Origin: Stenopsyche tienmushanensis
Lineage: Eukaryota > Arthropoda > Insecta > Trichoptera > Stenopsychidae
Length of the DNA: 64,000 bases
Direction of reading: 5' to 3'
Assembly (NCBI GenBank): GCA_008973525.1
Contig: WACJ01000551.1
Coordinates: 1,364,001 to 1,428,000, forward strand
Part shown: positions 26,754 to 38,550 of the stretch, one piece after another
Position numbering within the stretch: position 1 is the first letter of the stretch
Layout of the letters: each line of letters opens with the position of its first letter
Program-made: the position numbers and the translations under genes
Notes under the pieces: generated by a model
Seen by the model: the letters and a program-made list of their open reading frames with translations, nothing else
Told to the model about the DNA's origin: nothing
Databases searched by the model: none

Positions 26754-29700
26754 CTAATTAGTTACAGATGAAGAACCAAGCTTTTTCATGAGGTGATAAC
26801 AATCTTGTAATCTCTTTTTGTGCCCTAACCGCTCTAATGTTTTTGCAGCTTCAGCCAGCATTCCAGCTCTCTCACCAGGAGTAGATATAAGTGGACCAGG
26901 TAAATGCTTACATGCTACATATAAAGCTTCAGCTCGTTCGGCTTCGCCGCTAAATTCAGTCATCCCTTTACCTGCGATTATTAAAAAATATTATAAATTA
27001 AGATTACAAAACTATATATTTCAATTTTTGCAATAGAATACCTTTTCCACAAATCAACGCAAGACGCGTGCGAGATTTAGATAAACTACGATTCAGCAAT
27101 TGTTGAGTACGTCCAGGTTCAGCACCAGCAGTGACTCTCAAAATCGCTGATTGAACCATAACTCGAGGCATTACCCACTAAAAAAAATTACATACCAATC
27201 ACATTCAAAATACAAAATATAGCTAAAAATAAATGACAATAACGTACGGGCAAATTCTGCGAAACTTTCTTCAAAGAATTCAAATCCTTCTGAAAAGCAG
27301 TAAGCTGAGCCGGAGTCGCAGTTTTCTTACCACCAGACATTATTTCCCATACCTCACCCCTACACTCCAAGATCCAATCACAACAAATCAACTGGAACAA
27401 CTAAAAGCATACAATACATTCAATTAGTACTATACAGGTTAATCAACATAAAATTGATTGTATTTTAAACATTATAAAAATACCAGAACAAGTGAAGATG
27501 GTTTCCTACAACTATAATAAGTCAACGTGTCTGTTAAGTAACGACTTGCAACGTCACATGCTATATAAGCTTTGATTCCGTTAACCATGACTTCGTGTCC
27601 ATTACCGATTGAAGAAGCTGTACGTCTCAATGCTTCATGACAGTGCATAGCAGATAACACGGCCCTAGAAAAAACGAAACATTACTTTCGCACACCTCTA
27701 CTTGACATCATTGTCCCAGGAGTTCGACCATTGCTCATGGGCGTAGCATTAGCCTCCTCCCCCTGAGGTTTTATGAGTAGGCATCGTGGAGTCTAAAACC
27801 CATCCAGTGTACAGTATGAATAGAAAAAAATTATAACTAAATATATACCTTGGCAATGGATCTTCTGAGAATTCCAAATGGTCAGGTAAAGTTTTCAATT
27901 TTTCCAATAATTCATTAGCAGATTTTTCATCACCAATCAACCAGTGCGCTGCGATACCGACTATATTTGACCACCATTCTATGACAGGATCAGCACAACC
28001 TGTCAACAATAAAAAGCAGCGACTTGAATTTTACTTGTCACTGTGTAAATTCTAATAATTATACAAAAGATAATTTATCACACCTGTATATTGTCCTGGA
28101 TTTGAAGCTACATTATCAATTATAAGTTGAACCATTTGGAGGACATCTTGTGTGTGGCAAGTTCTAGCATCGGCACATAATAGAGTTTGCAAACTTTTTT
28201 CCAATAGATCACGATTATAGACCTAAAACTCAAATTACAGTTGATTTTACAGAATTAAAATAATTTAAAACACATCATTTTCTTCACGTACCTCCATAGC
28301 GTATGATAATGGATTTGCTACATTTGACAGTTTACTGAAGAGCGAATTAGAATTGTGTTGTGTATATTTCCATGATTGAGTGACGAAAAATCGTTGACCA
28401 TAAGAAGTAAATAACCACTGTAAATGCGCTGGAACTGGACCTCTCAACTCTGAACATACTTGCTTTGCGTGTGTTAAATAATACCTTGATGAAATTAAAT
28501 TAAATGACAATATTAATTATTTTATACATGATACATTTCCAATGCTTCTATGATAATATAACTTACCCACTCAACCAGTGCATAAACGGTTTGGTTTTAT
28601 TTTTAATAGACAGAGCCACAGTAACATAGACATTTGCAAGATGCACTGAAGGACCACCCACTTCGGCTAAATTAAGAGCTTCTAGTACTATAGCCAACGG
28701 TCCACCTCCTTCACTATCTCCCAAGAGGACTTGATCGATTTGTGAAAGCTGATGATACACCAAGGAAAGCTCTGTAGCCCAGTGAATACTCTTATGACGT
28801 CGTGGACTATATAAAAAATTTAAAAAAATACATGTTAATCAGTTTACTAACTATAACACCATTTTAAACAAGAATGAATCCAAGTGAAAAAGAAAAGCAT
28901 TTTAACACATTAAGTGTGGAAATTAGTGAATCGGAGACAGAGACAGTGCGTGTCTTGCGTCTCATCATACACTTGTGCATTGATAACAAGGTTGTACTGT
29001 AAAAGTACCCCTACACATTTACATATTTTCAAATATGGCTATAAGCGATCCATAGTACATCATTTTTAATGCTGTGTTTCTATTTCTAATACAATATTAT
29101 TACTTATTATTAAATAGTAGAAAGCCAAATAAATCAATTATATACTTGAAACTCAGTTTGATACCAAAAATATGGCCTAACAATATCAACAGTGTTAAGG
29201 TTAATTTATTGATATACAAGCATTATTCACACTGGACGGTCCTGGTGGACATACGGATATAGCATCTGCATTTAACTCAATTTAAAATTAACTCACTAAA
29301 CAAAGAGTTAAGAATCGCAATTATATTAAATTTAAGTGCTTATTAAATATTAATTCTATAATTTACCTATCGCTCCATAGATCTCCACTTCGTCGTGCCA
29401 ACCATCGTCCTGCAGGAGTTCTTTGCATTATCTGTCTCAAAACACCCCATATGCATGTAACCATTTGATTAAACCGTCCAGATTTTACAGGTCGTCCAAC
29501 CGAATTGAGACATTTTAGTAGCTCCATTCTACCCGAATTTAGATCGCCCTAGTAATGGGGGAAAAAAACCAATTGCAAACTTAAAAAATATTTAACTTCT
29601 TCAAAAACATTTAATATTTAGAAAAAAAAATGCTACTTTTTCAAGATGACGACTGGCTTGTTTTTTATGGTGCCAGAAAAACTTTGTTGATTCCGATTGT

Positions 29701-32645
29701 ACATCAATAACTGCGTCTCCGTAGACCAACAATTTAATGAGACAACCACCGAAAACAAGAATATTGAGAATCCATAAAAGAAGAGTCGGTACCCAAGTCC
29801 AAGATGCTGCAGTATCTGTAAAATTTCATTAAGTTTAAAAAATATATAGATTTATTTTCAAAACATAAAATATTTTAAAAATATCTACCATCATCAGTAG
29901 AAAGTATTTTTCGAGTTATATGTTCGGAGCCGGGTTCAGTCACTTTATTAAATACAGTACCGAAAGGATTGAATGCAAGCAATCCAATCATGAATGCACA
30001 CATTGCCAAACGAGAATTATCACCCATGCCTCTGACAATTCTATCAGAGTAGCATTTTTGATTGCTCTGCAAATTATGAATGATAAATTAACAAATTGGT
30101 TAAAATTACAATCAATATAGAAATTAAATTTAAATATCTTACTTGAACAAGTTCAGGGGAAGATGGTGCATCACTGTCTGTATGATTTGGTGATAGTGAG
30201 GAGGGAGATGATATATCGCTTCTCGGCGGAGTAACATCCCCACTTATCAATAGATTCTTGACGCTTTGGTTTTGTGATTGCATTTTCAATACCATGTTTT
30301 CATGCGTTAATCTTTTATTTTGATTTTGCAATACCCTTATATGCTCAATTGTTTTACGCAAAATAGCAGATTTGTTCAACTATAATTAAAATGATCATAA
30401 TTAAAAAATATATACTTAATGAGTTTCATGACTTTGTATCACATTATTGTGACACAAAGTCATGATTTGACCGTTTGCCATCAGCCTCCTAATGTGATTT
30501 CCTCCCCTTATCGATGCCTCAAATGGACAAATGTTATGATTCAATAATAATATCCCGCAGTTGCATATTTCATAATGTGCATTATAAACTATGTTAATGA
30601 GGAATTTACCTTTGCATCGACTCCAACAAGCATATTTTTCAACTCGACAATTTTATCGTTGATACTCGTACGATATCTCCTTTCGATGGCATTGTGAGCA
30701 CTTCGTTTAAATTTATTATTAGGTACACCGGCTATAGTGAGTTTATCAGAATCTATTACAATTCCAGTAGCTAATAAAGCAGGGCCATTACTGGTATTGA
30801 CAAATGTGTGCACTGGATGTTGAATTTGTTGATTATTATTTTGTGTTACTGTAGTGATTCCTATAAGTATGAAAATACACAGAGTTAATAAGTTTTCACA
30901 TAATTAGGACTGATATCAATTAATTATTATATACCTTGAATAGATGAAGTGGCATACAAAGTGTGTTGTGTGGGAAGGACCATTGGAGCAATTCTATGTT
31001 CCCCACTTTGAACTAACAAAGGTGAAACGTTTTTGTCTGAAATAAGCAATTGATGTTGGATAGGAATGTTCTTATTGATTTGCGTTACTCTAGGCGAACT
31101 GTCGATTCGCTGCACTATTTTTTTCGGCTGAACTTCGGTCTGTCTAGGTAAAACAGCTTTCACCCTTTTATAAGGAGTATTCATATTCTTTCTTGTAGTC
31201 TGAGTAGTAGTAGTTGGCTGACCATTTTCTCGATTGAATGTGTAGTTTTGAGGTTGCAATTTTATTTCTGGACTCTTGGATGGCACTTCCAGTTTTACTG
31301 GGAGATTAGGTAGTGCAGCTGTTTCTACTTTGACTTTAGGCGAAATGGGCAAATCTGCAGGATTAATAGCCGCCAACGGTTGATTCATATGAATAGCACT
31401 CGTAGAATAATTTTGCTGAGTAAGATACATGTATGGTGTCACATCTGTCTTATGATATATCTGCGGTAAAGGTTTATTATTCATAGGTATATTCTGAGAC
31501 AATTCAAGCAAATCCGTTTTGAGACCATCCTTGGGAATATCTGTTAGCGGGATGTCGTTGTCAAAGGTAGATCCAAAACCATCTCCATCAAGAATCATTT
31601 TCGTCAATTCAGTATCATTGTGAAGCCAAGAATCTGCACAAAAAAAAATTTCAAAATATTACTTTAGATGCAAAAATTTAAAAACTTGGCTTAGTGGAAG
31701 CAGTTTAGAAAGTTTGTTCAATGAAATTGTTGACGATCACATATTCTATGAAAATTATATTCAAAATATCATCGAAGAGACTTTTAGCCATTTCCATTTT
31801 TGGCATTAAAAGTGTAGGAGAAGAAGGATTGTCTCTTAAAAGTGATATTTTTTCTCGATATTAAAAAATAGCTTAATATGATTTATAATATAAAAAAGTA
31901 ATATGCGATTAAAATAAAGACTATAAATATAAAAACAAGAGGAGCCATAATTGCGTATAGATCATTAAATATCAAATCTATTTCATTTCGATTCTGTTGG
32001 AAATCGAGGATTTACCATAGTTAAAATAAATATATAACCTTTCAAGATTTAATAAAAATATCATTAAACCAAATTTATTTACAAAAATGGATTCAATACA
32101 AATAAATAAAAGATAACAACAATGAAATAATATGCTGCAAGGAGATAAACAAATATTGCATCATTCGTTGTAAATAACATATTTATGCATTGATTATTAT
32201 TTGACAGTTAGCAAATCTACAATATTACATAAATTGCAGAAATACCAACTGGTTTCCAAAACGAATTACTTTTCAAACTTAAATACATATAAACTAACTA
32301 TGTAACTAATATGATCACACTCATAAACACGATATCAAAGTATAAATGAATTTGAGGTTATATGTAAGAATTTCGGGATACAGAATATGAAACTGATAAG
32401 ATTTAAATATCATCTTAAGAAAAATAAATAAAACAATACACGAGAGATAGATAACAAGGCGGGACAGAATACATTTTGACACTTCTTATACTACGAACTA
32501 TTAGTCGGCGGAATGACGCAATAAGACACTCACCGTCGATATCAATATCATTGAAGTTGTACGGATCCTGATTTAGGATAGGTAAATCCATTTCACCACG
32601 TTCCCAGGGAGCTCCAGAGACCCCGAAGCCTCCGCCCCCAGACAT
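26754..32645 (-). CDS. SREBP: Sterol regulatory element-binding protein
   Basis: ER/Golgi membrane-tethered bHLH-zipper factor; two-step proteolysis releases the N-terminal half to switch on lipid-synthesis genes. Fifteen exons, all in frame: 32645-32534, 31633-30935, 30860-30610, 30379-30143, 30066-29889, 29815-29637, 29548-29367, 28806-28567, 28484-28292, 28222-28084, 27999-27849, 27664-27484, 27400-27248, 27177-27042 and 26971-26754 (TAG). They encode 1,082 residues, normal for the family. Domains: acidic N-terminus (1-60), Gln/Thr/Pro-rich linker, bHLH about 320-380 with IERRYR, whose Tyr is diagnostic of SREBPs, then a leucine zipper. TM1 about 452-470 contains the Asn-Pro needed by site-2 protease, the short lumenal loop carries RKIL (485-488) as the RxxL site-1 protease site, and TM2 is about 499-525. 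The rest is the cytosolic regulatory domain that binds SCAP. Introns are mostly 69-90 bp. Confidence 0.95.
27680..27835. repeat. Probable insertion in SREBP intron 11
   Basis: This 184-bp intron is about twice the length of its neighbours and carries a more GC-rich block (about 27690-27810) unlike the surrounding A/T-rich introns. A small mobile-element remnant is the likeliest explanation. No terminal repeats were recognised. Confidence 0.3.
28820..29340. repeat. Repeat fragment in SREBP intron 7
   Basis: The largest downstream SREBP intron (28807-29366) is much longer than its 70-90 bp neighbours. It contains a block at 28935-29008 similar to 23863-23935 in UTP11 intron 1. This points to a transposon insertion as the cause of the expansion. 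Confidence 0.45.
30426..30465. repeat. Hairpin in SREBP intron 3
   Basis: Near-perfect 40-base inverted repeat. The outer arms are TCATGACTTTGT and ACAAAGTCATGA, the inner arms CACA and TGTG, with two-base bulges between them. It sits in the 230-bp intron that separates the two halves of the bHLH-zipper. It is too short for a typical pre-miRNA and could be the remains of a small MITE. Confidence 0.6.
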
Positions 32646-33734
32646 CGCGCCACCGACACGTCACAAACGCACGCCTGCGCGTAAACACTCGGTGTTTATG
32701 ACACCGTCCTCTATTTTATCCGACCATATGCCAAACAATCATGAAAGGACTGAACATTTTATTCCTTGAAGCAAATATTATTTCATTCTTTCAACGAATA
32801 TATTTACGCATAAAAGAATTTTTAAAAGATATTCAAAATAATTACAAGGTTAATTTTTTCCTTTATTATTGGAATATTAACATTTTTTTAAAAATTTAAA
32901 TATGTTGAATATTTATTTTAAACTGTAAAAAAAATTTGCTCTTAAGCCGATTTGAACATCGAAAAGGATTAGATATAATTTTCTTGCTATTATTAATAAA
33001 TATCTTAGTAATGCATTAATTAATGAGACGTCAAACAAACATATTGCTTAACAACAAAATATATATGAATAAAAGGGAATGAACTTTTAAAATAATGATA
33101 TTATAGTTGTATTATAGCTTAAAATTTGATAAACGATACGCTCTAAAAAAATAGTAAAAATAGATAACTTTTTGATAGTATTTTTAACTTTTAAAAAATA
33201 TTTTTTATCCTTTAAAAATAATAAACCGTCCAACAAAACTATTTTAAATTTATATTAATGTTAAATCTGTTTAGATCAAAAAGGATGAGGGCATTTAATT
33301 TGACAAATGGCAGCACTGGCAGTCATTCCGACTGTCATCTGTCAAATACGAGCTCTTCGAAAACAGTATCAAATTTAAATAACTTCGATCTTTCTATTTA
33401 GCTCAATTTATAGTTCTTATTTAATACAAAATAACGATCAATATAATCAATTTTATTACAAAATCATCAAGCAAGATATGCATAAATGAAGTGAGCCATT
33501 TTATTCCATTGCTAGTCTCAATCTATCCATATGGTAATTATTCGTAAGGTATAGAAATAGTCAATTTTTTCTTCAAATTATTTGAAACAAGTAAATCTGT
33601 TTTTTTCACTATACTATTTCTGAAATATATTGCAATTTCATATTGACTTACCTTAATTTTCAATAAAGGATAAGGAGGAATACATATATACATTGGTCAA
33701 TAATGAAAAGTCTGTATAATTTTTTAAACAAAAA
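32646..33734. other. SREBP 5' side and spacer to the rib-like gene
   Basis: The first 60 bases above the SREBP ATG are GC-richer and probably 5' UTR. Further up the sequence is AT-rich. 33300-33350 holds an imperfect inverted repeat with TTTGACA/TGTCAAA ends, a pattern seen in dispersed repeats elsewhere in the window. No TATA box in a convincing position was seen. Confidence 0.5.
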
Positions 33735-35376
33735 ATTTATTAATCGTGATAACATAATCTTATGTAAATATATGTTTGTAATATTCGATAAACAAATAAC
33801 TTAATTCTAATAAAAATCTATTGTTTTCATATTGACAATGAAAATTATTAAAAATGACATTACATTAATATGTGAGTACAGGCACATTACGTTTGCGACA
33901 TTTATCGATTAACTTTGAAGACTTAACGAACATCGAACACGAAAAACAGCAACGCGACTCTTCTCGTCGATCGCGCGACCCGATCTCGACTCCGAGCGGG
34001 ACCTTCCGACGGAGCGGACCGAGCCGACCAAACATAAAACTAATGGAATGTCCGAACTAAAACGAAAAGAAGGCACATAATGAACGTGACGTAACTTTCG
34101 CGAGGACGACGATCGACGGTCGTCGGCGTTTTAACTTACTTAAATATATTCAGTCTTTAAATACTTTTGCATGTAACATTAAATATTAATAGAATAAAAA
34201 ATATTAACATATACGCGTGTAATCTGTGAGGTAAATAAATATTATATAATAGAGGTATTCGAACTCAACATTGCAGAGACTTTGCAACTCTACCGGAGGA
34301 CGACTCGAATCGAAACTTCGAACGAGACGCCGATTCGCGACGGAGACATTTCGAAACGACCCGAAGGCGAGTCGGCTCCGCGGCCGGACGGAGAGCCGCA
34401 GACTAGAGAGACGGCCCGCGGGCGCCCCGGAGGCCCCCGCGGGACGGGACAGGGCCGGACCCCGCGGGGCTCGCCGGAGCGACCGCGAGGACGACGGGGA
34501 AAAACGCGCGAGCATTCAGTCTATCAAAATCACAGCTGCGTGGAAAAACCCGCGTGCGGACCGCAACGAGGTGCGACGATCGCTCGGACGCAAAGTGCAA
34601 AAGTCAAACCCTAACACCGGAAAACACTGTGCATTATCATTATTTTTTTGCATAAACTTTCAATCACACTCTTACTATTAGTAAAAATATCAACGTGCTC
34701 AGTCACAAAAATATCAATTCTATAAATATATTTCAGAATGATCATACGCAAATACGACTATTTTCTTCAGCATCTCTTAAAATATAATGGCTATATTTAA
34801 CAATCGTTACAAATAATTTTGAATAAAATAACAACGTTCGAGAGGATGTCGTTTCTCGTCGGCGTCAATTCTTATTGCAAATCTACAGATACTATTTACA
34901 TGTACAAATCTATTCGCGACGAATGACGAGAGACGTTCCCGTCTGTTCGATCTCCCCGAAACGACGGCGCCGGCTCGAGACCCGCGACGACGTCGAAACG
35001 TAGAACATGGCATATCGACACGGGGGCGAATCCCAGAGGGCCGCCTCCGCGGACGGTCTCTCACCGAGCGCGCGCACGAGAACTATGTCTATGCATCAGT
35101 CTTGTAATTTCGTCCTCCCCGTCCGCGGGCCGACGGGGGGGGACGAAAGCTTAGGATACGCAAAATATAACAGTAATCTTTTAACGCTATATATTTTATA
35201 TATGTATAATGTTTCGTTTCGTCTACTTAAACCTAGGGGCGATAGCAAAATATAATATGAGACATTTGATAATATGTGATATTTTTTTTTAGTAATATTG
35301 CACTGAATCCTCAGTCCGCTCCGCTCGGACGCCCGCCCTCCGGGCCGGAGCGCCCCCGTCGCGTCGCCGCGCCCGG
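33735..35376 (-). other. Probable 3' UTR of the rib-like gene, with GC-rich blocks
   Basis: Below the rib-like stop codon (35377) GC-rich blocks continue (about 34820-35150, 34270-34620 and 33950-34080), separated by AT-rich runs. A - strand AATAAA (TTTATT near 33733) could end the transcript. The overlapping open frames on both strands have biased Arg/Pro/Ser content expected of GC-rich noncoding sequence. An upstream SREBP promoter or noncoding exon inside the lower blocks cannot be excluded. Confidence 0.4.
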
Positions 35377-37007
35377 CTAGTCCCCGTCGCCGCAGTCGAC
35401 GGGGAGGCCCCTCCGCGACTCCTCGCGGTAGTCCCGGAGGACGTCCTCCTTCTTTATGATCGTCGAAACCTGAGCGACGGGCGTGACTATCACGCCGGGC
35501 GGATCCGGGTCCGGCTTGCGGCCGACGGAGAGGTCCTCGACGCGGTCGTCGTCGTCGCGCAGGCCGTTGCGCGAGCGCGGCGGGCTCGGGCTGGAGCGCC
35601 TCACGAACTTGAGCACGCCCGGCGAGGGCGGGCAGGGAGGACGCGGAGGAGACGCGAGAGCGGCCGCGTGGGCGGCGGCCGCGAGCGCCATCGCGTGCAG
35701 CGCCTCGCGCCCTCCGAGCTCGCGCCCCTCGAGCGCCTGCTGCAGGAAGCCCGGGTCGAGGAGCGCCGCCGCCGGGTGGAGGTCGTCGTCGCGCGGGCCG
35801 CCCCAGCCCCCGAGGGAGCCCGGGCTGCCGTTGCTCTCGCGTTTTATGCTCCTGTTCATCGGGCGGCTGGTCGTGATGCCGAGCTTCTTCACCTTGTCGT
35901 AGAGCGTCCTCGACGGAACGCCGAACTTGCGCGACGCCTGCAGGGCGCTCATTCCGTTCCTGACGCACTCGATGGCCGACATGATGTCCGTCCTCGTGTA
36001 CTGCTTGTAGCGCTTCCACTCCGGCTTCTGCTGCGGCACGTAGGGCGCGATGCCGCAGCGCAGGTCGCTCGGGAAGCTCTGCGGAGGCGACGGCGCGCTC
36101 AGCGACCGGCGCGAGCTCTCTTCGTCGAAGGACCTGTCGGCGTACGGGGAGTGCGCCTCGTCGGAAAGGTCGGTCCGGTGGTGCTGAAACGAGAAACGAC
36201 TACGGTCAGTCGGGGCTTCGACGGACATAGGGGCGAGAGGGGAGGGGGAGAGGGGCGAAGTCTCACCTTGTACGAGTCGTGGGAGGAGCCGTTCGAATGC
36301 GAGCGGTCGATGCGGGGCGTGACGGACGGCTGCGACGAGTCAGCGGCGCCGCTCTGCGCGAGCACCGTGCGGAGGATCGGCGTATCCCGAGACATGAGCA
36401 TGCTCGAGATGCTGGACAGCTTCTTCCTCTTGAGCGGGTTCATGTCGCCGGGCGTCTCGTAGGAGGAGGGCAGGCGGTAGGGGGGCGCGACCGAGGCGGA
36501 GGCCGGGGGCCAGGGCGCCGGCGCCGGCGGGGAGCCGCCCTGGCTGCTGTGGGCCGCCGCCGACGTGGGGCAGGCGGAGGGCGAGCGCGAGCGGGAGCGC
36601 GGCCTCTCCGGCTCCTCCTGCTTGAAGCGCTGCCTCAGCTCGGTCATGTCGAAGAGGCCCTTCACCTCGAGCTGCTCGGCTATCTTCATTATGCGCGGGA
36701 TCTGCGACTGGGTCACGTTCACCTCCCCCGTGTACATGTACTCGAGCAGCGCGCGCATCTCGAACTCCTTCACTCCCGGGAAGAGGATGCTGCAGTGATC
36801 CATCGGGACGTCCATGAGGATCGTCTGGAAGTAGGGCGAGTTCGCCGCCAGGATGACCCTGTGGGCTTTGAACTGGACGTGGTCGTCGACGACTATCGTG
36901 CAGTCGACGTAGTACTCCATCTTGATGAGAATGTCCAGAATCTCCACCAGGTTCGTCTTGTGGTTGTTCCACCGGAGACAGTAGGTCTGCCCCTCGCTGC
37001 TGCCCAT
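35377..37007 (-). CDS. rib: BTB/POZ-pipsqueak transcription factor, Ribbon-like
   Basis: Nuclear DNA-binding developmental regulator of the BTB-psq family. Two coding exons: 37007-36267 and 36183-35377 (TAG), an 83-bp intron, 515 residues. The BTB domain lies at about 8-120 (YCLRWNNHKTNL, FKAHRVILAANSPYF, ALLEYMYTGEV) and is closest to Drosophila Ribbon as I remember it. A nuclear-localisation-like KRKK is at 193-196. The pipsqueak helix-turn-helix is at about 304-349 (MSALQASRKFGVPSRTLYDK). Other motifs: sumoylation consensus at K361 (IKRE) and K491 (IKKE), and a CtBP-like VEDLS at 462-466. The ATG at 37007 follows an acceptor at 37026 with an open frame between, so 5' UTR exons lie upstream. 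Family membership is firm; the rib assignment over other BTB-psq paralogues is likely but needs a tree. Composition is extremely GC-rich against AT-rich flanks. Confidence 0.85.
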
Positions 37008-38129
37008 CTTCGTCGAGTTCGCGATCTGCAAACACAAGGCAAAAGCGCGTTCAGAGAGAGAAATCTGGACTCGACGGAGGACTCCCCGATTCGCCTCTCC
37101 GAATTCGCAGCATCTCTCGCGGGAAACGCGTCGTCCTTTTTTTTTTTTTTTAGATATTTCGATAAAAATTCAAACAAACTGTGAAATACTTTCAAATCGA
37201 ACAAAATCGTCAGAGGCCTGCGGCGAAATCGACTCCCGACACCTCATGGATCGAGCCGGTCTTTTCAGGTTTGCATTTTTTGTTTTGAAGTCTTCTGACT
37301 AAAAATGTGCCAAGCATAGTTTTTCGACGACCCTAATTTCGCCGGCGTTCGCTTTTAACGCGAATTTGCGAAGCTAAAACAGATGTTCTATCTCCTATTA
37401 TTTTTTGTGCCATTTCTTGCGCAGCAAATGAAAGGGGGCGCATTTCGACAATTTGCGTTTCTGTTTCGAAACGCGACTGGTGGAAAAATAAAAGTAACTT
37501 CGAGAAGAAAAAAATCGGCAGAACGTGCATTTTTGCTCCTTTATTATTATTATTTTTTAATTGATCAATCCTACAAAATTCTCATAGGACACGACGTACT
37601 CGAATCTGGCGAACACTCCAGTAAGATTCTCATACATTCAGAGTAAAATCGCGCGAGCAAAAAGTAAACAACGACATCAGAGTTGCTTAAAAATAAAAAA
37701 GCTCCGGAACCATATCCGAATATTTTGAACTTTTGCGAAACGAGCGGTGTTATTACAGAGTTGCGCAATTAGCAAAAATTAAACTTCGTCGGATTTTGGT
37801 CTCATCCAGAGAGGGAGTTCACCTTCTGACGAAAATTTTCGGTGCAACTGTCGCCCGCTGCAATATAACAATGCACAATAGCAAAACGGAAGTCGATCAA
37901 TTTGCATGAGTCGCGCGGGCGGAAGCGGGCTCTCCCTGCGGCCCTCCCGGACCGGACTCCGCGCTGGGGTCGTCGTCGGACCGTTTAAAAGCGAAGCCCT
38001 TCTTCCCGAAAGGCGGTCGTTATTTTTGGCAGGAAATTGAAAATTTTGTAAACTTTGCAAAAAAATAAAATCCAACCGGGGGATATCGACGAACGTCGGA
38101 ACGAAATGGGAAAATATTTACCGTTTTTT

Positions 38130-38550
38130 ATCAAGCGCTGCAACCGCGAGTCAAGCTTCGCACATGGCACAGTAGGCGAATCGAGGAATCAACCCCCTCG
38201 AGATAACACTTCGGCGTTGCACTCGCGCTCACGACGATGCCACGCAACACACGCGCTCACCGCACGAGCACCGCCCGCACACTGCGCTGGCGATGCTCGT
38301 CCCCCTCCATCGGCCGCCCTTCGCCTTTCGCCCTTCGCTCTTCCCCGCCCTTCCCCGCCCTTCGCCCGGCGCCCCCACCGTTGGCCGCCGCCGCGCGACG
38401 CACTTTTTACGCACAAAATGCAATCCCTCGGCGGCGCGCACCGACCGTGAATTGCACAGCGCGCACTGCCCGCGCTCCACTCGCACTCTGCCCGCCACAC
38501 ACGCTCCCGCATCAGACCTGTTACACACTCTCAGACGCTTCAATCTCACA
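38130..38550 (-). promoter_or_regulatory. GC-rich presumptive promoter / noncoding first exon of the rib-like gene
   Basis: A compact CpG-rich island stands out from AT-rich surroundings on both sides, about 1.1 kb upstream of the rib-like coding exon. That exon begins at a splice acceptor (37026), so at least one upstream noncoding exon is needed, and this island is the best place for it. Overlapping open frames on both strands here are Arg/Ala/Pro-rich and look like composition artefacts. No TATA box was identified. Confidence 0.5.

Noticed and set aside
34271..34681. Open frames of 103-136 codons on both strands
   Set aside because: Low-complexity Arg/Pro/Ser translation expected from GC-rich DNA, with no splice context or family match.
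35096..36019. Long open frame (307 codons) antisense-frame companion inside the rib-like gene, plus similar ones at 35668-36462, 36279-37184 and 36340-37035
   Set aside because: GC-rich sequence lacks stop codons in all frames. These overlap clear BTB and psq coding, are Arg/Ala/Pro-rich and have no recognisable domain.
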